Positions 23,483 through 33,325 of a DNA stretch of 64,000 nt are shown in pieces (position 1 is the first letter of the stretch; the number at the start of each line of letters is the position of its first letter). Source of the DNA: Variovorax sp. 679 (GTDB lineage: Bacteria; Pseudomonadota; Gammaproteobacteria; Burkholderiales; Burkholderiaceae_C). The notes under the pieces are model-generated. The model searched no databases. It saw only the letters and a list, made by a program, of their open reading frames with translations, and had not been told where the DNA came from. The stretch covers positions 434,001-498,000 of the forward strand of contig NZ_RXFS01000006.1 in the NCBI RefSeq assembly GCF_003952185.1, given 5' to 3'. Both the position numbers and the translations under genes were made by a program.

Positions 23483-24748
23483 ATGTCTATCGTAGAAGTC
23501 AAAGTCCCCCAGCTTTCCGAATCCGTGGCCGAGGCCACCATGCTCACGTGGAAGAAGAAGGCCGGCGAAGCCGTTGCCGTCGATGAAATCCTGATCGAGA
23601 TCGAGACCGACAAGGTCGTGCTCGAAGTGCCCGCGCCTTCGGCTGGCGTGCTGGCCGAAATCGTGCAGCCCGACGGCGCCACCGTGGTGGCCGATCAGCT
23701 GATCGCCAAGATCGACACCGAAGGCAAGGCTTCGGCCGCCGCACCGGCGGCAGCGCCTGCTGCAGCGGCTCCGGCTGCCGCGGCACCTACCTCGGCGGCT
23801 GTTGCCGCCACCGGCGGCTCGAAGTCCGACGTGGCCATGCCCGCAGCCGCCAAGCTGCTGGCCGACAACAACCTGAAGACCGGTGACGTTGCCGGTACCG
23901 GCAAGGACGGCCGCGTGACCAAGGGTGACGTGCTCGCCGCCGTTGCCTCGGGCGCCAAGCCCGCGGCGGCAGCAACCGTCGCAGTGCCGGCCGGCAAGCC
24001 CGCGCTGCCGCAGGTCGCCGCACCGACCGGCGCGCCCGACCTGGGCGAGCGCCCCGAGCAGCGCGTGCCTATGAGCCGCCTGCGCGCCCGCATCGCCGAG
24101 CGCCTGATCCAGTCGCAGTCGACCAACGCCATCCTGACGACCTTCAACGAAGTCAACATGGCACCCGTCATGGAACTGCGCAAGCGCTTCCAGGACAGCT
24201 TCACCAAGGAACACGGCGTGAAGCTCGGCTTCATGTCCTTCTTCGTGAAGGCCGCCGTGCACGCGCTGAAGAAGTACCCGGTGATCAACGCCTCGGTCGA
24301 CGGCAACGACATCCTGTACCACGGCTACTTCGACATCGGTATCGCCGTCGGTTCGCCGCGCGGCCTGGTGGTGCCGATCCTGCGCAATGCCGACCAGATG
24401 AGCTTCGCCGACATCGAGAAGAAGATCGCCGAATTCGGCAAGAAGGCGCAAGACGGCAAGCTGGGCATCGAAGACATGACTGGCGGTACGTTCTCCATCT
24501 CGAATGGCGGCACCTTCGGCTCGATGCTCTCGACCCCGATCATCAACCCGCCCCAGTCGGCCATCCTCGGCGTGCACGCCACCAAGGACCGCGCCGTGGT
24601 CGAGAACGGCCAGATCGTGATCCGCCCGATGAACTACCTGGCCATGAGCTATGACCACCGCATCATCGACGGCCGCGAAGCCGTGCTGGGCCTGGTCGCA
24701 ATGAAGGAAGCGCTGGAAGACCCGTCGCGCCTGCTGTTTGATATCTGA
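23483..24748 (+). CDS. odhB: 2-Oxoglutarate dehydrogenase E2, dihydrolipoyl succinyltransferase
   Basis: Core succinyltransferase of the 2-oxoglutarate dehydrogenase complex, 421 residues. A single lipoyl domain (about 1-77) carries K44 in ETDKVVLEVP. An Ala/Pro linker, an E3/E1-binding domain (about 113-150; MPAAAKLLADNNLKTGDV) and the catalytic domain (about 190-421) follow, with H392 and D396 in YDHRIIDG. A GGAG site precedes the start by about 9-12 bases. The single lipoyl domain and the ETDK context distinguish it from the PDH E2. Gap to lpd: 155 bp, filled by a conserved intergenic repeat. Also called sucB. Confidence 0.98.
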   Translation: MSIVEVKVPQLSESVAEATMLTWKKKAGEAVAVDEILIEIETDKVVLEVPAPSAGVLAEIVQPDGATVVADQLIAKIDTEGKASAAAPAAAPAAAAPAAAAPTSAAVAATGGSKSDVAMPAAAKLLADNNLKTGDVAGTGKDGRVTKGDVLAAVASGAKPAAAATVAVPAGKPALPQVAAPTGAPDLGERPEQRVPMSRLRARIAERLIQSQSTNAILTTFNEVNMAPVMELRKRFQDSFTKEHGVKLGFMSFFVKAAVHALKKYPVINASVDGNDILYHGYFDIGIAVGSPRGLVVPILRNADQMSFADIEKKIAEFGKKAQDGKLGIEDMTGGTFSISNGGTFGSMLSTPIINPPQSAILGVHATKDRAVVENGQIVIRPMNYLAMSYDHRIIDGREAVLGLVAMKEALEDPSRLLFDI

Positions 24749-24750
24749 CC

Positions 24751-24842
24751 CACCCCCGTTGCTTGCTCACTTCGTGTAGCCGCCTCCCCCCTCCAGGGGG
24801 CGCACCCGGCGGCCCGGCAAAGCCGGTTCCGCGGGTGCCCCG
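24751..24842. repeat. Intergenic hairpin repeat (copy B), between odhB and lpd
   Basis: About 92 bp that recurs with high similarity at 52343-52435. Shared blocks in order: CACCCCC, TTGC, CACTTCGTGT, GCCGCC, a C-run/G-run inverted repeat (CCCCCTCCAGGGGG), then GCGGCCCGGCAAAGCCGG with the CCGGC-AAA-GCCGG hairpin, and TTCCGCGG. It begins just after the odhB stop codon and is non-coding. I recognise this as a repeat type common in Comamonadaceae genomes. Confidence 0.8.
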
Positions 24843-24903
24843 AACAGGCCTGCGCTTCGCGCGGCCCTGATCGGAGGCGGTACACAGGATTACGAAAGAA
24901 CCT

Positions 24904-26331
<1,428 letters not shown>

Positions 26332-26344
26332 TCTCCCCGATCTT

Positions 26345-27445
26345 TTGACCAGCGTCAAACAGGCCTACGAGGCGGAACTCGCTGCACGCGGGTTCAAGAG
26401 CGATCCCGCGCAGCTGCGCGCCGTGGAGGCGCTGGATCGCTGCGCCAACGAATGGGCCGAGTACAAGGCCCAGCGCTCGAATGCGCTGAAGAAGTTCATC
26501 AACCGGCCGGAGCTTCCGCGCGGCGTCTACATGTACGGTGGCGTCGGGCGGGGCAAGAGCTTCCTGATGGACCTGTTCTTCAACGCCGTGCCGCTGCGGC
26601 GCAAGACACGCCTGCACTTCCATGAGTTCATGCGCGAAGTGCACCGCGAGTTGCGCGAGCTGCAGGGCACGGTCAATCCGCTCGACGAGCTGGGCTTGCG
26701 CATTTCCAAGCGCTACAAGCTGATCTGCTTCGACGAGTTCCACGTCGCGGACATCACCGACGCGATGATTCTTCATCGGCTGCTCGTGTCGCTGTTCGAC
26801 AACGGCGTGGGCTTCGTCACCACCTCCAACTTCAAGCCCGACGACCTGTATCCCGGCGGGCTGCACCGCGATCGAATCCTGCCCGCCATCGAGCTGCTGA
26901 ACGAGAAGCTCGAGGTGCTGAGCGTGGACAACGGCACCGACTACCGGCGCCGCACGCTGGAGCAGTTGCGCATGTACCTCACGCCCAACGACGCGGCGGC
27001 CGAGAAGGAAATGCGCAAGGCCTTCGACAAGCTGGCCGAGACGGCCGACGAAAGCCCGATCCTGCACATCGAGCAGCGCGAGATCCGTGCGCTGCGCAAG
27101 GCCGGCGGCGTGGTCTGGTTCGATTTCAAGACGCTGTGCGGCGGCCCGCGTTCGCAGAACGACTATCTCGAGATCGCGAGCCAGTTCCACACCGTGCTGT
27201 TGTCCGACGTGCCGCACATGCCGGTTCGCATGGCTTCGGAAGCACGCCGTTTCACGTGGCTGGTCGACGTCTTGTACGACCGGCGATGCAAGCTCATCAT
27301 GTCGGCAGAGGTTCCGCCCGAGGCGTTGTACACCGAGGGGCCGCTGTCGCACGAGTTTCCTCGCACGGTTTCCCGGCTCACCGAAATGCAATCGAGCGAG
27401 TTCCTTGCCCTGGAACGCCGCATCGTCGACACCCGACTCACATGA
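26345..27445 (+). CDS. zapE: Cell division protein ZapE / AFG1-family ATPase
   Basis: A 366-residue P-loop ATPase of the AFG1/ZapE family, known to associate with the FtsZ ring in E. coli. The Walker A motif GGVGRGKS is at residues 65-72 and Walker B ICFDEFHVADI has D130/E131. The start is a TTG only 13 bp after the lpd stop; no ATG or GTG occurs in the first 60 codons ahead of the Walker A motif, so the TTG is the most plausible choice. Translation is probably coupled to lpd. The stop overlaps the start of the next gene (ATGA). Confidence 0.92.
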   Translation: MTSVKQAYEAELAARGFKSDPAQLRAVEALDRCANEWAEYKAQRSNALKKFINRPELPRGVYMYGGVGRGKSFLMDLFFNAVPLRRKTRLHFHEFMREVHRELRELQGTVNPLDELGLRISKRYKLICFDEFHVADITDAMILHRLLVSLFDNGVGFVTTSNFKPDDLYPGGLHRDRILPAIELLNEKLEVLSVDNGTDYRRRTLEQLRMYLTPNDAAAEKEMRKAFDKLAETADESPILHIEQREIRALRKAGGVVWFDFKTLCGGPRSQNDYLEIASQFHTVLLSDVPHMPVRMASEARRFTWLVDVLYDRRCKLIMSAEVPPEALYTEGPLSHEFPRTVSRLTEMQSSEFLALERRIVDTRLT

Positions 27446-28104
27446 AAAAAACCGCTCTTGCCTTGCTCATGGCGTTGGCCAGCCTCCCGCTTTGGGCGCA
27501 GTCCAATGCCGCGGCGGGCAATGCCGATCTCGATGCCGAGAAGCGCCGGCTTTCCTCCGAGCGCGAAGCCCTCGAGAAGCGCTTCGTCGAGGAGCGGGCC
27601 GCCTGCTACAAGAAGTTCGCGGTGGAAGACTGCCTGCGCGAGAGCCGCGAACGGCGTCGCAAGGAAGCCGACAACATCAAGCGGCAGGAAACTGCGATCA
27701 ATGACATCCAGCGCCAGCGCAGCGGCGCGGCCGAGCTGCAGAAGCTCGACCAGAAGGCCGGCACCCAGCGTCCGCAGGACACCCGCGAGAAGCAGGACCA
27801 GTCGATCCAGAACCAGAAGGATCGCGAGCAACGGGCCGCCGACCACGCGACCAGCCGCGCCGCCACGGCTGCAGAGGCTGCCGAGCGCGAGCGTCAGTTC
27901 CAGTCCAAGCAGCAGGCGCACGCCGACGAGCAGGCCAAGGCCGCGCAGCGTCGGGCCGAGGCGCCCGAGGCCGTCAAGCGCTTCGAGGACAAGCAGAGAC
28001 GCGCCGCGGAACACCGCGCAAGCCGAGAGCGGCAGAACGCCGACCGCGACAAGCCGCGCGGGGCTCCGCTACCGCCGCCCCCGGCCGAACCCGCCAAGCC
28101 CTGA
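27442..28104 (+). CDS. Secreted Arg/Glu-rich coiled-coil protein, unknown function
   Basis: A 220-residue protein. A clean signal peptide (MKKTALALLMALASLPLWAQ) is followed by a long charged, Ala/Arg/Glu/Gln-rich helix (about 30-200) with coiled-coil character, and a Pro-rich C-terminus. A short pair of cysteines (AACYKKFAVEDCLRESRERR, about residues 54-65) could form a periplasmic disulfide. I recognise no domain. Its start overlaps the zapE stop, so it is translated with zapE. A periplasmic partner of division or envelope assembly is only a guess from position. Confidence 0.85.
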   Translation: MKKTALALLMALASLPLWAQSNAAAGNADLDAEKRRLSSEREALEKRFVEERAACYKKFAVEDCLRESRERRRKEADNIKRQETAINDIQRQRSGAAELQKLDQKAGTQRPQDTREKQDQSIQNQKDREQRAADHATSRAATAAEAAERERQFQSKQQAHADEQAKAAQRRAEAPEAVKRFEDKQRRAAEHRASRERQNADRDKPRGAPLPPPPAEPAKP

Positions 28105-28119
28105 GAGCGCCGCCTGCGC

Positions 28120-28893
28120 TCAGGCAGCGGCTGCCGGCAGCGGATCGAGCTTCAGAACGGCGATGGAGATGTTGTCGCCCGTTCCCCGGGCCCGGCGGCG
28201 CGCTTCGCCCACCAGGATTTCGACGGCGTCGCGCGGCGGCTGCGCATACAGCACGCTCGCCAGCTCCTCGGGGCTGAAGTAGTGCCAGAGTCCGTCGCTG
28301 CAGGCCATCAGCAGGTCGCCCGGGGCCATCTTCGGAATGAAGTAGGGATCGATGGGCGGTGGCGTGGTCGTCATGCCCAGGCAGCCCAGCAGGATGTTGC
28401 CCTGCGGGTGGATGTTGGCCTCGGCCTCGGTGATCTGGCCGCGGTCGATCAGCACCTGCACGTACGAATGGTCGCGCGTGCGCCTGATGAGCTGCCCGTC
28501 GTGGAAGTGATAGATGCGCGAATCGCCGGCATGGATCCAGGCGCAGTCGCCCTTGGGGTTCATGAGGAAGGCCGCGATCGTGCTGTGCGGCTCCTGCTCG
28601 CTGGAGACGGCGGTGAGCTTGATGACCGTGTGCGAGTCTTCGAGGATCTGCTTCAGCACCGCCTCAGGATCGTCCTTGCCGGGCTGGTAGCGGGTGAAGA
28701 GCTGGCGTGCTGTCATGAGCACCTGGTCGGAGGCCTTGCGTCCGCCGCTGCGCCCGCCCATGCCGTCGGCCACGATGCCCAGCACGCAGCCGGGCACGCG
28801 CGGATGGCTCATCAGCAGCACCTGGTCCTGCTGGTACGGGCGGTCTCCCTTGTGGAGTCCGGTGGCCGCTGCGAGTCGAAAGCCTTGGGTCAT
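28120..28893 (-). CDS. PP2C-type serine/threonine protein phosphatase
   Basis: A 257-residue phosphatase of the PPM/PP2C family (PrpC/Stp1-like). The metal-binding aspartates sit in DRPYQQDQ (motif 1), VADGMGG (motif 2), AGDSRIYHF (motif 6), CSDGLWHY (motif 8) and GTGDNISIAVL (motif 11). No protein kinase gene neighbours it here, although such enzymes often pair with an eukaryotic-like kinase elsewhere. It is convergent with the coiled-coil gene and divergent from the DUF465 gene (108 bp gap). Cytosolic. Confidence 0.93.
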   Translation of the reverse strand: MTQGFRLAAATGLHKGDRPYQQDQVLLMSHPRVPGCVLGIVADGMGGRSGGRKASDQVLMTARQLFTRYQPGKDDPEAVLKQILEDSHTVIKLTAVSSEQEPHSTIAAFLMNPKGDCAWIHAGDSRIYHFHDGQLIRRTRDHSYVQVLIDRGQITEAEANIHPQGNILLGCLGMTTTPPPIDPYFIPKMAPGDLLMACSDGLWHYFSPEELASVLYAQPPRDAVEILVGEARRRARGTGDNISIAVLKLDPLPAAAA

Positions 28894-29001
28894 GAAGCAA
28901 TATGCGCCTGAAGCGCGTGTTCCTGTCTTCTCGGAAATTCGTGTCAGGACGTATTATCGAATGAACATGCGCCGCGAAAACCCCGTGCGCGCTCCCCACC
29001 G

Positions 29002-29205
29002 TTGGACTCCAATCTTCATTCCCTTTCCCGCCAGCTGATCGAACTTCGCATCGAGCATGCCGATCTCGACGCCTCCATCGACCGGCTGGCCGAAGGCTCG
29101 CCGCAAGACGAGCTTCTGCTGCGGCGCCTGAAAAAGCGCCGCCTCGCACTGCGCGACCAGATCGCACGCCTCGAGAACATCCTCGATCCGAAAGAACCGG
29201 CGTGA
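29002..29205 (+). CDS. DUF465 (YdcH-like) small helical protein
   Basis: A 67-residue protein that is two helices with the repeated pattern LSRQLIELRIEHADLDASID and RRLKKRRLALRDQIARLENI, typical of the DUF465/YdcH family (function unknown). The start is uncertain: the only suitable codon is a TTG with no good ribosome-binding site, and a 25-codon ORF beginning at ATG 28961 overlaps it in another frame. The stop overlaps the GTG start of yoaA (GTGA), so it is part of that transcript. Confidence 0.8.
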   Translation: MDSNLHSLSRQLIELRIEHADLDASIDRLAEGSPQDELLLRRLKKRRLALRDQIARLENILDPKEPA

Positions 29206-31286
29206 CAGGGCCGCTCGAAGACAAGGTGCGCGACGCCTTCGCGCAGGACGGCGGGCTGTCGCGTGCCGCGGACCAGTTCCGCGAGCGCTCGGGGCAAACC
29301 GAGATGGCGATGGCCGTGGCCCGGACCATCGACCAGGGCGGCGTGCTCGTGGTCGAAGCGGGCACCGGCGTGGGCAAGACCTTTTCGTACCTCGTCCCGG
29401 CGTTGCTGAGCGGCGAGCGCGTGCTGCTGTCGACCGCCACCAAGACGCTGCAGGACCAGCTGTTCGGCCGCGACCTGCCGCGTCTCGTGGAAGCGTTCGG
29501 CCTGCCGGTGCGCACTGCGCTGCTCAAAGGGCGCGCCAGCTACCTGTGCCTCCATCGGCTCGACATGGCACGCCACGATGCCTCGCTGCCGGAGCGCGGG
29601 AGCCTGCGCACGCTGGCCAAGATCGAGCAGTGGTCGAAGGCTACGCGTACGGGCGATCTGGCCGAGCTGCCGGGGCTCGACGAGCGCTCGCCGCTGATCC
29701 CGCTGATCACTTCCACGCGCGAGAACTGCCTGGGCGCGCAATGCCCGCAATTCAAGCCTTGCCATGTGAACCTGGCGCGGCGCGAGGCACTGGCGGCCGA
29801 CATCGTCGTCATCAACCACCATCTTTTCTTTGCCGACCTCGCGGTGCGGGAGACGGGCATGGCCGAGCTGTTGCCGACGGTGAGCGTGGTGGTGTTCGAT
29901 GAGGCCCACCAGCTCAATGAAACCGGTGTCCAGTTTCTCGGGGCGCAACTCGGCAGCGGCCAGGCGCTCGATTTCGCGCGAGACATGCTCGCTGCGGGCC
30001 TGCAGCATGCACGCGGCCTCGTCGACTGGCAGCAGCTGGTCTCCGGGCTCGAACGCGCTGCGCGCGAACTGCGGCTGGTGGTCGGCAAGCAATGGCCGGG
30101 CGCCAAGCTGCGCTGGCTGGGGGCCGCGCCCGAGGGAGTCGATCCTGCTGCATGGCAGCGCGCGCTGGACGACCTGCTGCAGGCATTCGAGATGGCCGCG
30201 GAAGGGCTCGCCACCGTCAGCGAGATATCGCCCGACTTCGTACGGCTGCACGAGCGAACCCGCCAGCTCGCGAAACGCACTGCGCGATTCGCCTTGCCTT
30301 GCGAGGTCGATTCCGTGCGCTGGGTGGACGTTGGTTCGCAGTTGCGGCTCGTCGAATCCCCGCTGGACATCGCCGACGCCATGCGCAAGCGAGTGCTGAA
30401 GATCGCCGACGAGGCCGATGACGCCGAGGCGGCCGACAGTGACGACGAGGATCTCGATGCCTACGGCGAGCGCCCGGCGCGCGATGCCGCCGGGCGCGAG
30501 GACGGCCGCCGCGCCTGGGTCTTCACCTCGGCCACGCTGGGCGACGAGCCCACGCTGCGCTGGTTCACCGAGCCCTGCGGCCTGCAGGACGCGGAAGTGC
30601 TGCGCGTGCAGAGTCCGTTCGACTACGCCTCGCAGGCCGCGCTCTATGTGCCGCGTGCGTTTCCCAAGCCCAATGATCCGTCGCACAGCCAGCGTGTCGC
30701 GCAACTGGCTGCGCGCGGTGCGGCCGAGCTAGGAGGCCGCACGCTGGTGCTGACTACTACGCTGCGTGCGCTGCGCACCATCGGCGACGAGATGAGGCAG
30801 CAGTTCGAAGTGCTCGACGCACAGGTGCGCCCCGACGTGCTCGTGCAGGGCGAACTGCCCAAGCGTGTGCTGATGGACCGCTTCCGCGAGGGCGCGAGTG
30901 CCGGACGCGCAGGCTGCGTGCTTGTGGCATCGGCCTCCTTCTGGGAGGGCTTCGATGCGCCGGGAGACGTGCTGCAGCTGGTGGTGATCGACAAGTTGCC
31001 GTTTCCGCCGCCCAACGATCCGCTGGTCGAGGCGCGCTCGCAGCGTCTGGAAGCGCAGGGCAGGAGTTCGTTCGCCGACTATTCGCTGCCGGAGGCGGCG
31101 GTGGCGCTGAAGCAGGGGGCGGGGCGGTTGATTCGCCGGGAAACCGACAGCGGCGTGCTGGCGATCTGCGATACACGGCTGGTGGCCATGGGCTATGGCC
31201 GCCGGTTGCTGGCGGCTCTGCCACCGATGCGGCGGCTCGAAAGCGAATCGGATTTCGATGCCGCGCTGGAAGCGCTCAAGACCTAG
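29202..31286 (+). CDS. yoaA: Iron-sulfur ATP-dependent DNA helicase YoaA (DinG/XPD family)
   Basis: Superfamily 2 helicase of 694 residues, linked in E. coli to DNA-damage tolerance with the replication clamp-loader subunit HolC. Walker A is AGTGVGKT (residues 53-60) and the DEAH box is VVFDEAHQL (D233-H236). Four cysteines C116, C176, C181, C187 (YLC, ENCLGAQCPQFKPC) form the 4Fe-4S site. The C-terminal helicase motifs include ASASFWEGFDAPGDVL and QGAGRLIRRETDSG. GTG start overlaps the DUF465 stop. It ends at a perfect hairpin shared with the convergent bamD. Confidence 0.93.
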   Translation: MTGPLEDKVRDAFAQDGGLSRAADQFRERSGQTEMAMAVARTIDQGGVLVVEAGTGVGKTFSYLVPALLSGERVLLSTATKTLQDQLFGRDLPRLVEAFGLPVRTALLKGRASYLCLHRLDMARHDASLPERGSLRTLAKIEQWSKATRTGDLAELPGLDERSPLIPLITSTRENCLGAQCPQFKPCHVNLARREALAADIVVINHHLFFADLAVRETGMAELLPTVSVVVFDEAHQLNETGVQFLGAQLGSGQALDFARDMLAAGLQHARGLVDWQQLVSGLERAARELRLVVGKQWPGAKLRWLGAAPEGVDPAAWQRALDDLLQAFEMAAEGLATVSEISPDFVRLHERTRQLAKRTARFALPCEVDSVRWVDVGSQLRLVESPLDIADAMRKRVLKIADEADDAEAADSDDEDLDAYGERPARDAAGREDGRRAWVFTSATLGDEPTLRWFTEPCGLQDAEVLRVQSPFDYASQAALYVPRAFPKPNDPSHSQRVAQLAARGAAELGGRTLVLTTTLRALRTIGDEMRQQFEVLDAQVRPDVLVQGELPKRVLMDRFREGASAGRAGCVLVASASFWEGFDAPGDVLQLVVIDKLPFPPPNDPLVEARSQRLEAQGRSSFADYSLPEAAVALKQGAGRLIRRETDSGVLAICDTRLVAMGYGRRLLAALPPMRRLESESDFDAALEALKT

Positions 31287-31303
31287 CCCGGGAGCCGGTC
31301 AGG

Positions 31304-31332
31304 CAATAAGGGCGGGTGTTCCGCCCTTATTG
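31304..31332. terminator. Perfect 12-bp hairpin between yoaA and bamD
   Basis: CAATAAGGGCGG (31304-31315) and CCGCCCTTATTG (31321-31332) with a five-base loop. It lies between two convergent genes and can act as a terminator for both, although the flanking T-runs are short. Confidence 0.8.
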
Positions 31333-31337
31333 ATTGC

Positions 31338-32147
31338 TTACCAGAGCTTCCACCAAGGGTCGTCCTTGCCCTTGAAGCCGTTCGCGAGATAGGTGCTCTT
31401 CGGATAGTTGGTGGTCAGCACGCGCTGGGCGTCGTCGCGCAGGTCCTTCATGCCGAGGGCGTCGTACGACTTGACCATGATGTACAGGGCTTCCTCGAGC
31501 GCCGGCACTTCACGGTAGTCGGCCAGCGCGACCTGGGCCCGGTTGATGGCGGCCAGGTAGGCGCCGCGCGAGTAGTAGTAGCGGGCCACGTGAACTTCAT
31601 ACTGCGCAAGCGAGTTCACGATGTAGTTCATGCGCTGGCGCGCGTCGGGGGCGTAGCGCGACTCGGGAAAGCGCGTGACGAGATCCTTGAACGACTCGAA
31701 CGATTCCTTGGCTGCCTTCTGGTCGCGCTCCGACAGGTCCTGGCGCGTCATGAACGCGAACATGCCGAGGTCGTCGTTGAAGTTGATCACGCCTCGGAGG
31801 TAGAGCGCGTAGTCGAGAGCGGGGCTCGCCGGGTGCAGCTTCATGAAGCGGTCGATGGTGGCGATGGCGGCTGCCTTTTCGCCCGACTTGTACTGGGCGT
31901 AGGCCTTTTCCAGCTGCGCCTGCTGGGCCAGCGGCGTGCCGGCGGCGCGGCCTTCGAGCTTCTCGTAGAGGGGGATGGCCTTGTCGTAGCCGCCCGATCC
32001 GGCCTCGTCCTTTGCCTCCGAGTAGATGCGGTTGGGGCTCCAGGTGGCGGTCTTGTCGGCGGTGGAGGTCGACGAGCAGCCTGTTGCCAGCAGAGCCGCC
32101 GCGCTGAGCGCGATCCAGGCGGGGACCGATAATTTGGCGCGATACAT
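31338..32147 (-). CDS. bamD: Outer-membrane assembly lipoprotein BamD
   Basis: Lipoprotein of the Bam complex that folds beta-barrel outer-membrane proteins. 269 residues: signal sequence with lipobox ATGC (C24), then TPR repeats (about 50-250; e.g. RIYSEAKDEAGSGGYDKAIP, YPKSTYLANGFK near the end). An upstream in-frame start adding 11 residues has no lipoprotein character. The gene is divergent from rluD with only 14 bp between the starts, as is typical for this gene pair in proteobacteria. A TATAAT -10 element on the minus strand lies inside the rluD coding region. Confidence 0.96.
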   Translation of the reverse strand: MYRAKLSVPAWIALSAAALLATGCSSTSTADKTATWSPNRIYSEAKDEAGSGGYDKAIPLYEKLEGRAAGTPLAQQAQLEKAYAQYKSGEKAAAIATIDRFMKLHPASPALDYALYLRGVINFNDDLGMFAFMTRQDLSERDQKAAKESFESFKDLVTRFPESRYAPDARQRMNYIVNSLAQYEVHVARYYYSRGAYLAAINRAQVALADYREVPALEEALYIMVKSYDALGMKDLRDDAQRVLTTNYPKSTYLANGFKGKDDPWWKLW

Positions 32148-32161
32148 CACATACGGCTTTC

Positions 32162-33196
32162 GTGAAACAGTTGCCCTCAATTATATCGACCGACCCTTTG
32201 GGCAATATCCCCGAGAGCACGGAGGTGGCCGAGCACGAAGAAGGCGCGGATCCCATCGAGCCCAGCGAGCGGCGGCCCTTCGTCATCGACCCCGCCCAGC
32301 ACGGCCAGAGGCTCGATCGCGCGCTTGCGGCCCTGGTACCCGAGTTTTCCCGTAGTTATCTGCAGCAGCTGATCGAGGCCGGGGCCGTCGAGCTGCAGGG
32401 GCGCACGCTGACCAAGGCCTCCGTGGCAGTGAAGGCGGGGCAGGCCGGGCATATCGAGCTGCGCCCCACGCCCCAGAGCCAGGCCTTCCGGCCCGAGGCG
32501 ATGGACATCGTCACCGTGTACGAGGACGAGCACCTGCGTATCGTCGACAAGCCCGCCGGCCTGGTGGTGCATCCGGCGCCGGGGCACTGGAGCGGCACGC
32601 TCCTGAACGGCCTGCTGGCGCTGGACCCGAAGGCCGTGCTTCTGCCGCGCGCCGGTATCGTGCACCGGCTCGACCGCGACACCAGCGGGCTGATGGTGGT
32701 GGCGCGCACGCGAGGCGCCATGGACGCGATGGTGGCGCTGATCGCCGCGCGCGAAGTCAAGCGGCAGTACCTGGCCATCGGTCACAGGCAGTGGGAGGGC
32801 GCCGCGGCACGCCATGTCGATGCCCCCATCGGCCGCGACCCGCGCAACCGGTTGCGCATGGCCGTGGTCGATCTCGAACGGCATGCGGGCAAGACGGCGC
32901 GCACGTTGATCGAGCGACTCGACAGCAACGCCGAGGGCTGCGCCGTGCGCTGCACGCTCGAAACCGGGCGCACCCACCAGATCCGCGTGCACATGGCTTC
33001 CATTGGCCATCCGCTGGTGGGTGATGCGCTCTACGGCGGGGCGCCGGCCGTCGGGTTGTCGCGGCAGGCGCTGCATGCATTCAGGCTGGCGTTCGTGCAT
33101 CCCGTCACGCAGGCGGCGCTGGAGTTCCGTTCGCCGTTGCCGGCGGACCTCGTCCAGGCTTTGCAGTCCTGGGGGCTGGATTACAATCGCGCCTGA
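32162..33196 (+). CDS. rluD: 23S rRNA pseudouridine synthase RluD
   Basis: Pseudouridine synthase that modifies helix 69 of 23S rRNA (positions 1911, 1915, 1917 in E. coli). 344 residues: a poorly conserved N-terminal tail (1-40), an S4 RNA-binding domain (about 45-105; GQRLDRALAALVPEFSRSYLQ), and the catalytic domain with the signature IVHRLDRDTSGLMVVAR, which contains the catalytic aspartate. The start is a GTG at 32162, 14 bp from the divergent bamD start; a later GTG at 32225 is possible because the first ~40 residues are not conserved. scpB follows after 129 bp. Confidence 0.92.
   Translation: MKQLPSIISTDPLGNIPESTEVAEHEEGADPIEPSERRPFVIDPAQHGQRLDRALAALVPEFSRSYLQQLIEAGAVELQGRTLTKASVAVKAGQAGHIELRPTPQSQAFRPEAMDIVTVYEDEHLRIVDKPAGLVVHPAPGHWSGTLLNGLLALDPKAVLLPRAGIVHRLDRDTSGLMVVARTRGAMDAMVALIAAREVKRQYLAIGHRQWEGAAARHVDAPIGRDPRNRLRMAVVDLERHAGKTARTLIERLDSNAEGCAVRCTLETGRTHQIRVHMASIGHPLVGDALYGGAPAVGLSRQALHAFRLAFVHPVTQAALEFRSPLPADLVQALQSWGLDYNRA
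32180..32185 (-). promoter_or_regulatory. Candidate -10 element of bamD inside rluD
   Basis: A perfect TATAAT on the minus strand lies 33 bases before the bamD start. No convincing -35 hexamer is found at the standard spacing, so only the -10 is certain. It would mean the bamD promoter overlaps the 5' coding part of rluD. Confidence 0.45.
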
Positions 33197-33325
33197 CGGC
33201 CCGAGGGCCGCGCCGATCGCCCGAGACCGGCCTTGCGTTGCATTTGCCGCGTGCCTGCAGCGCCTACTCCTTCCATACATCTGAACAAAGCGCCCCAAGG
33301 CGCCTTTTCCCGGATAACGCGAACC

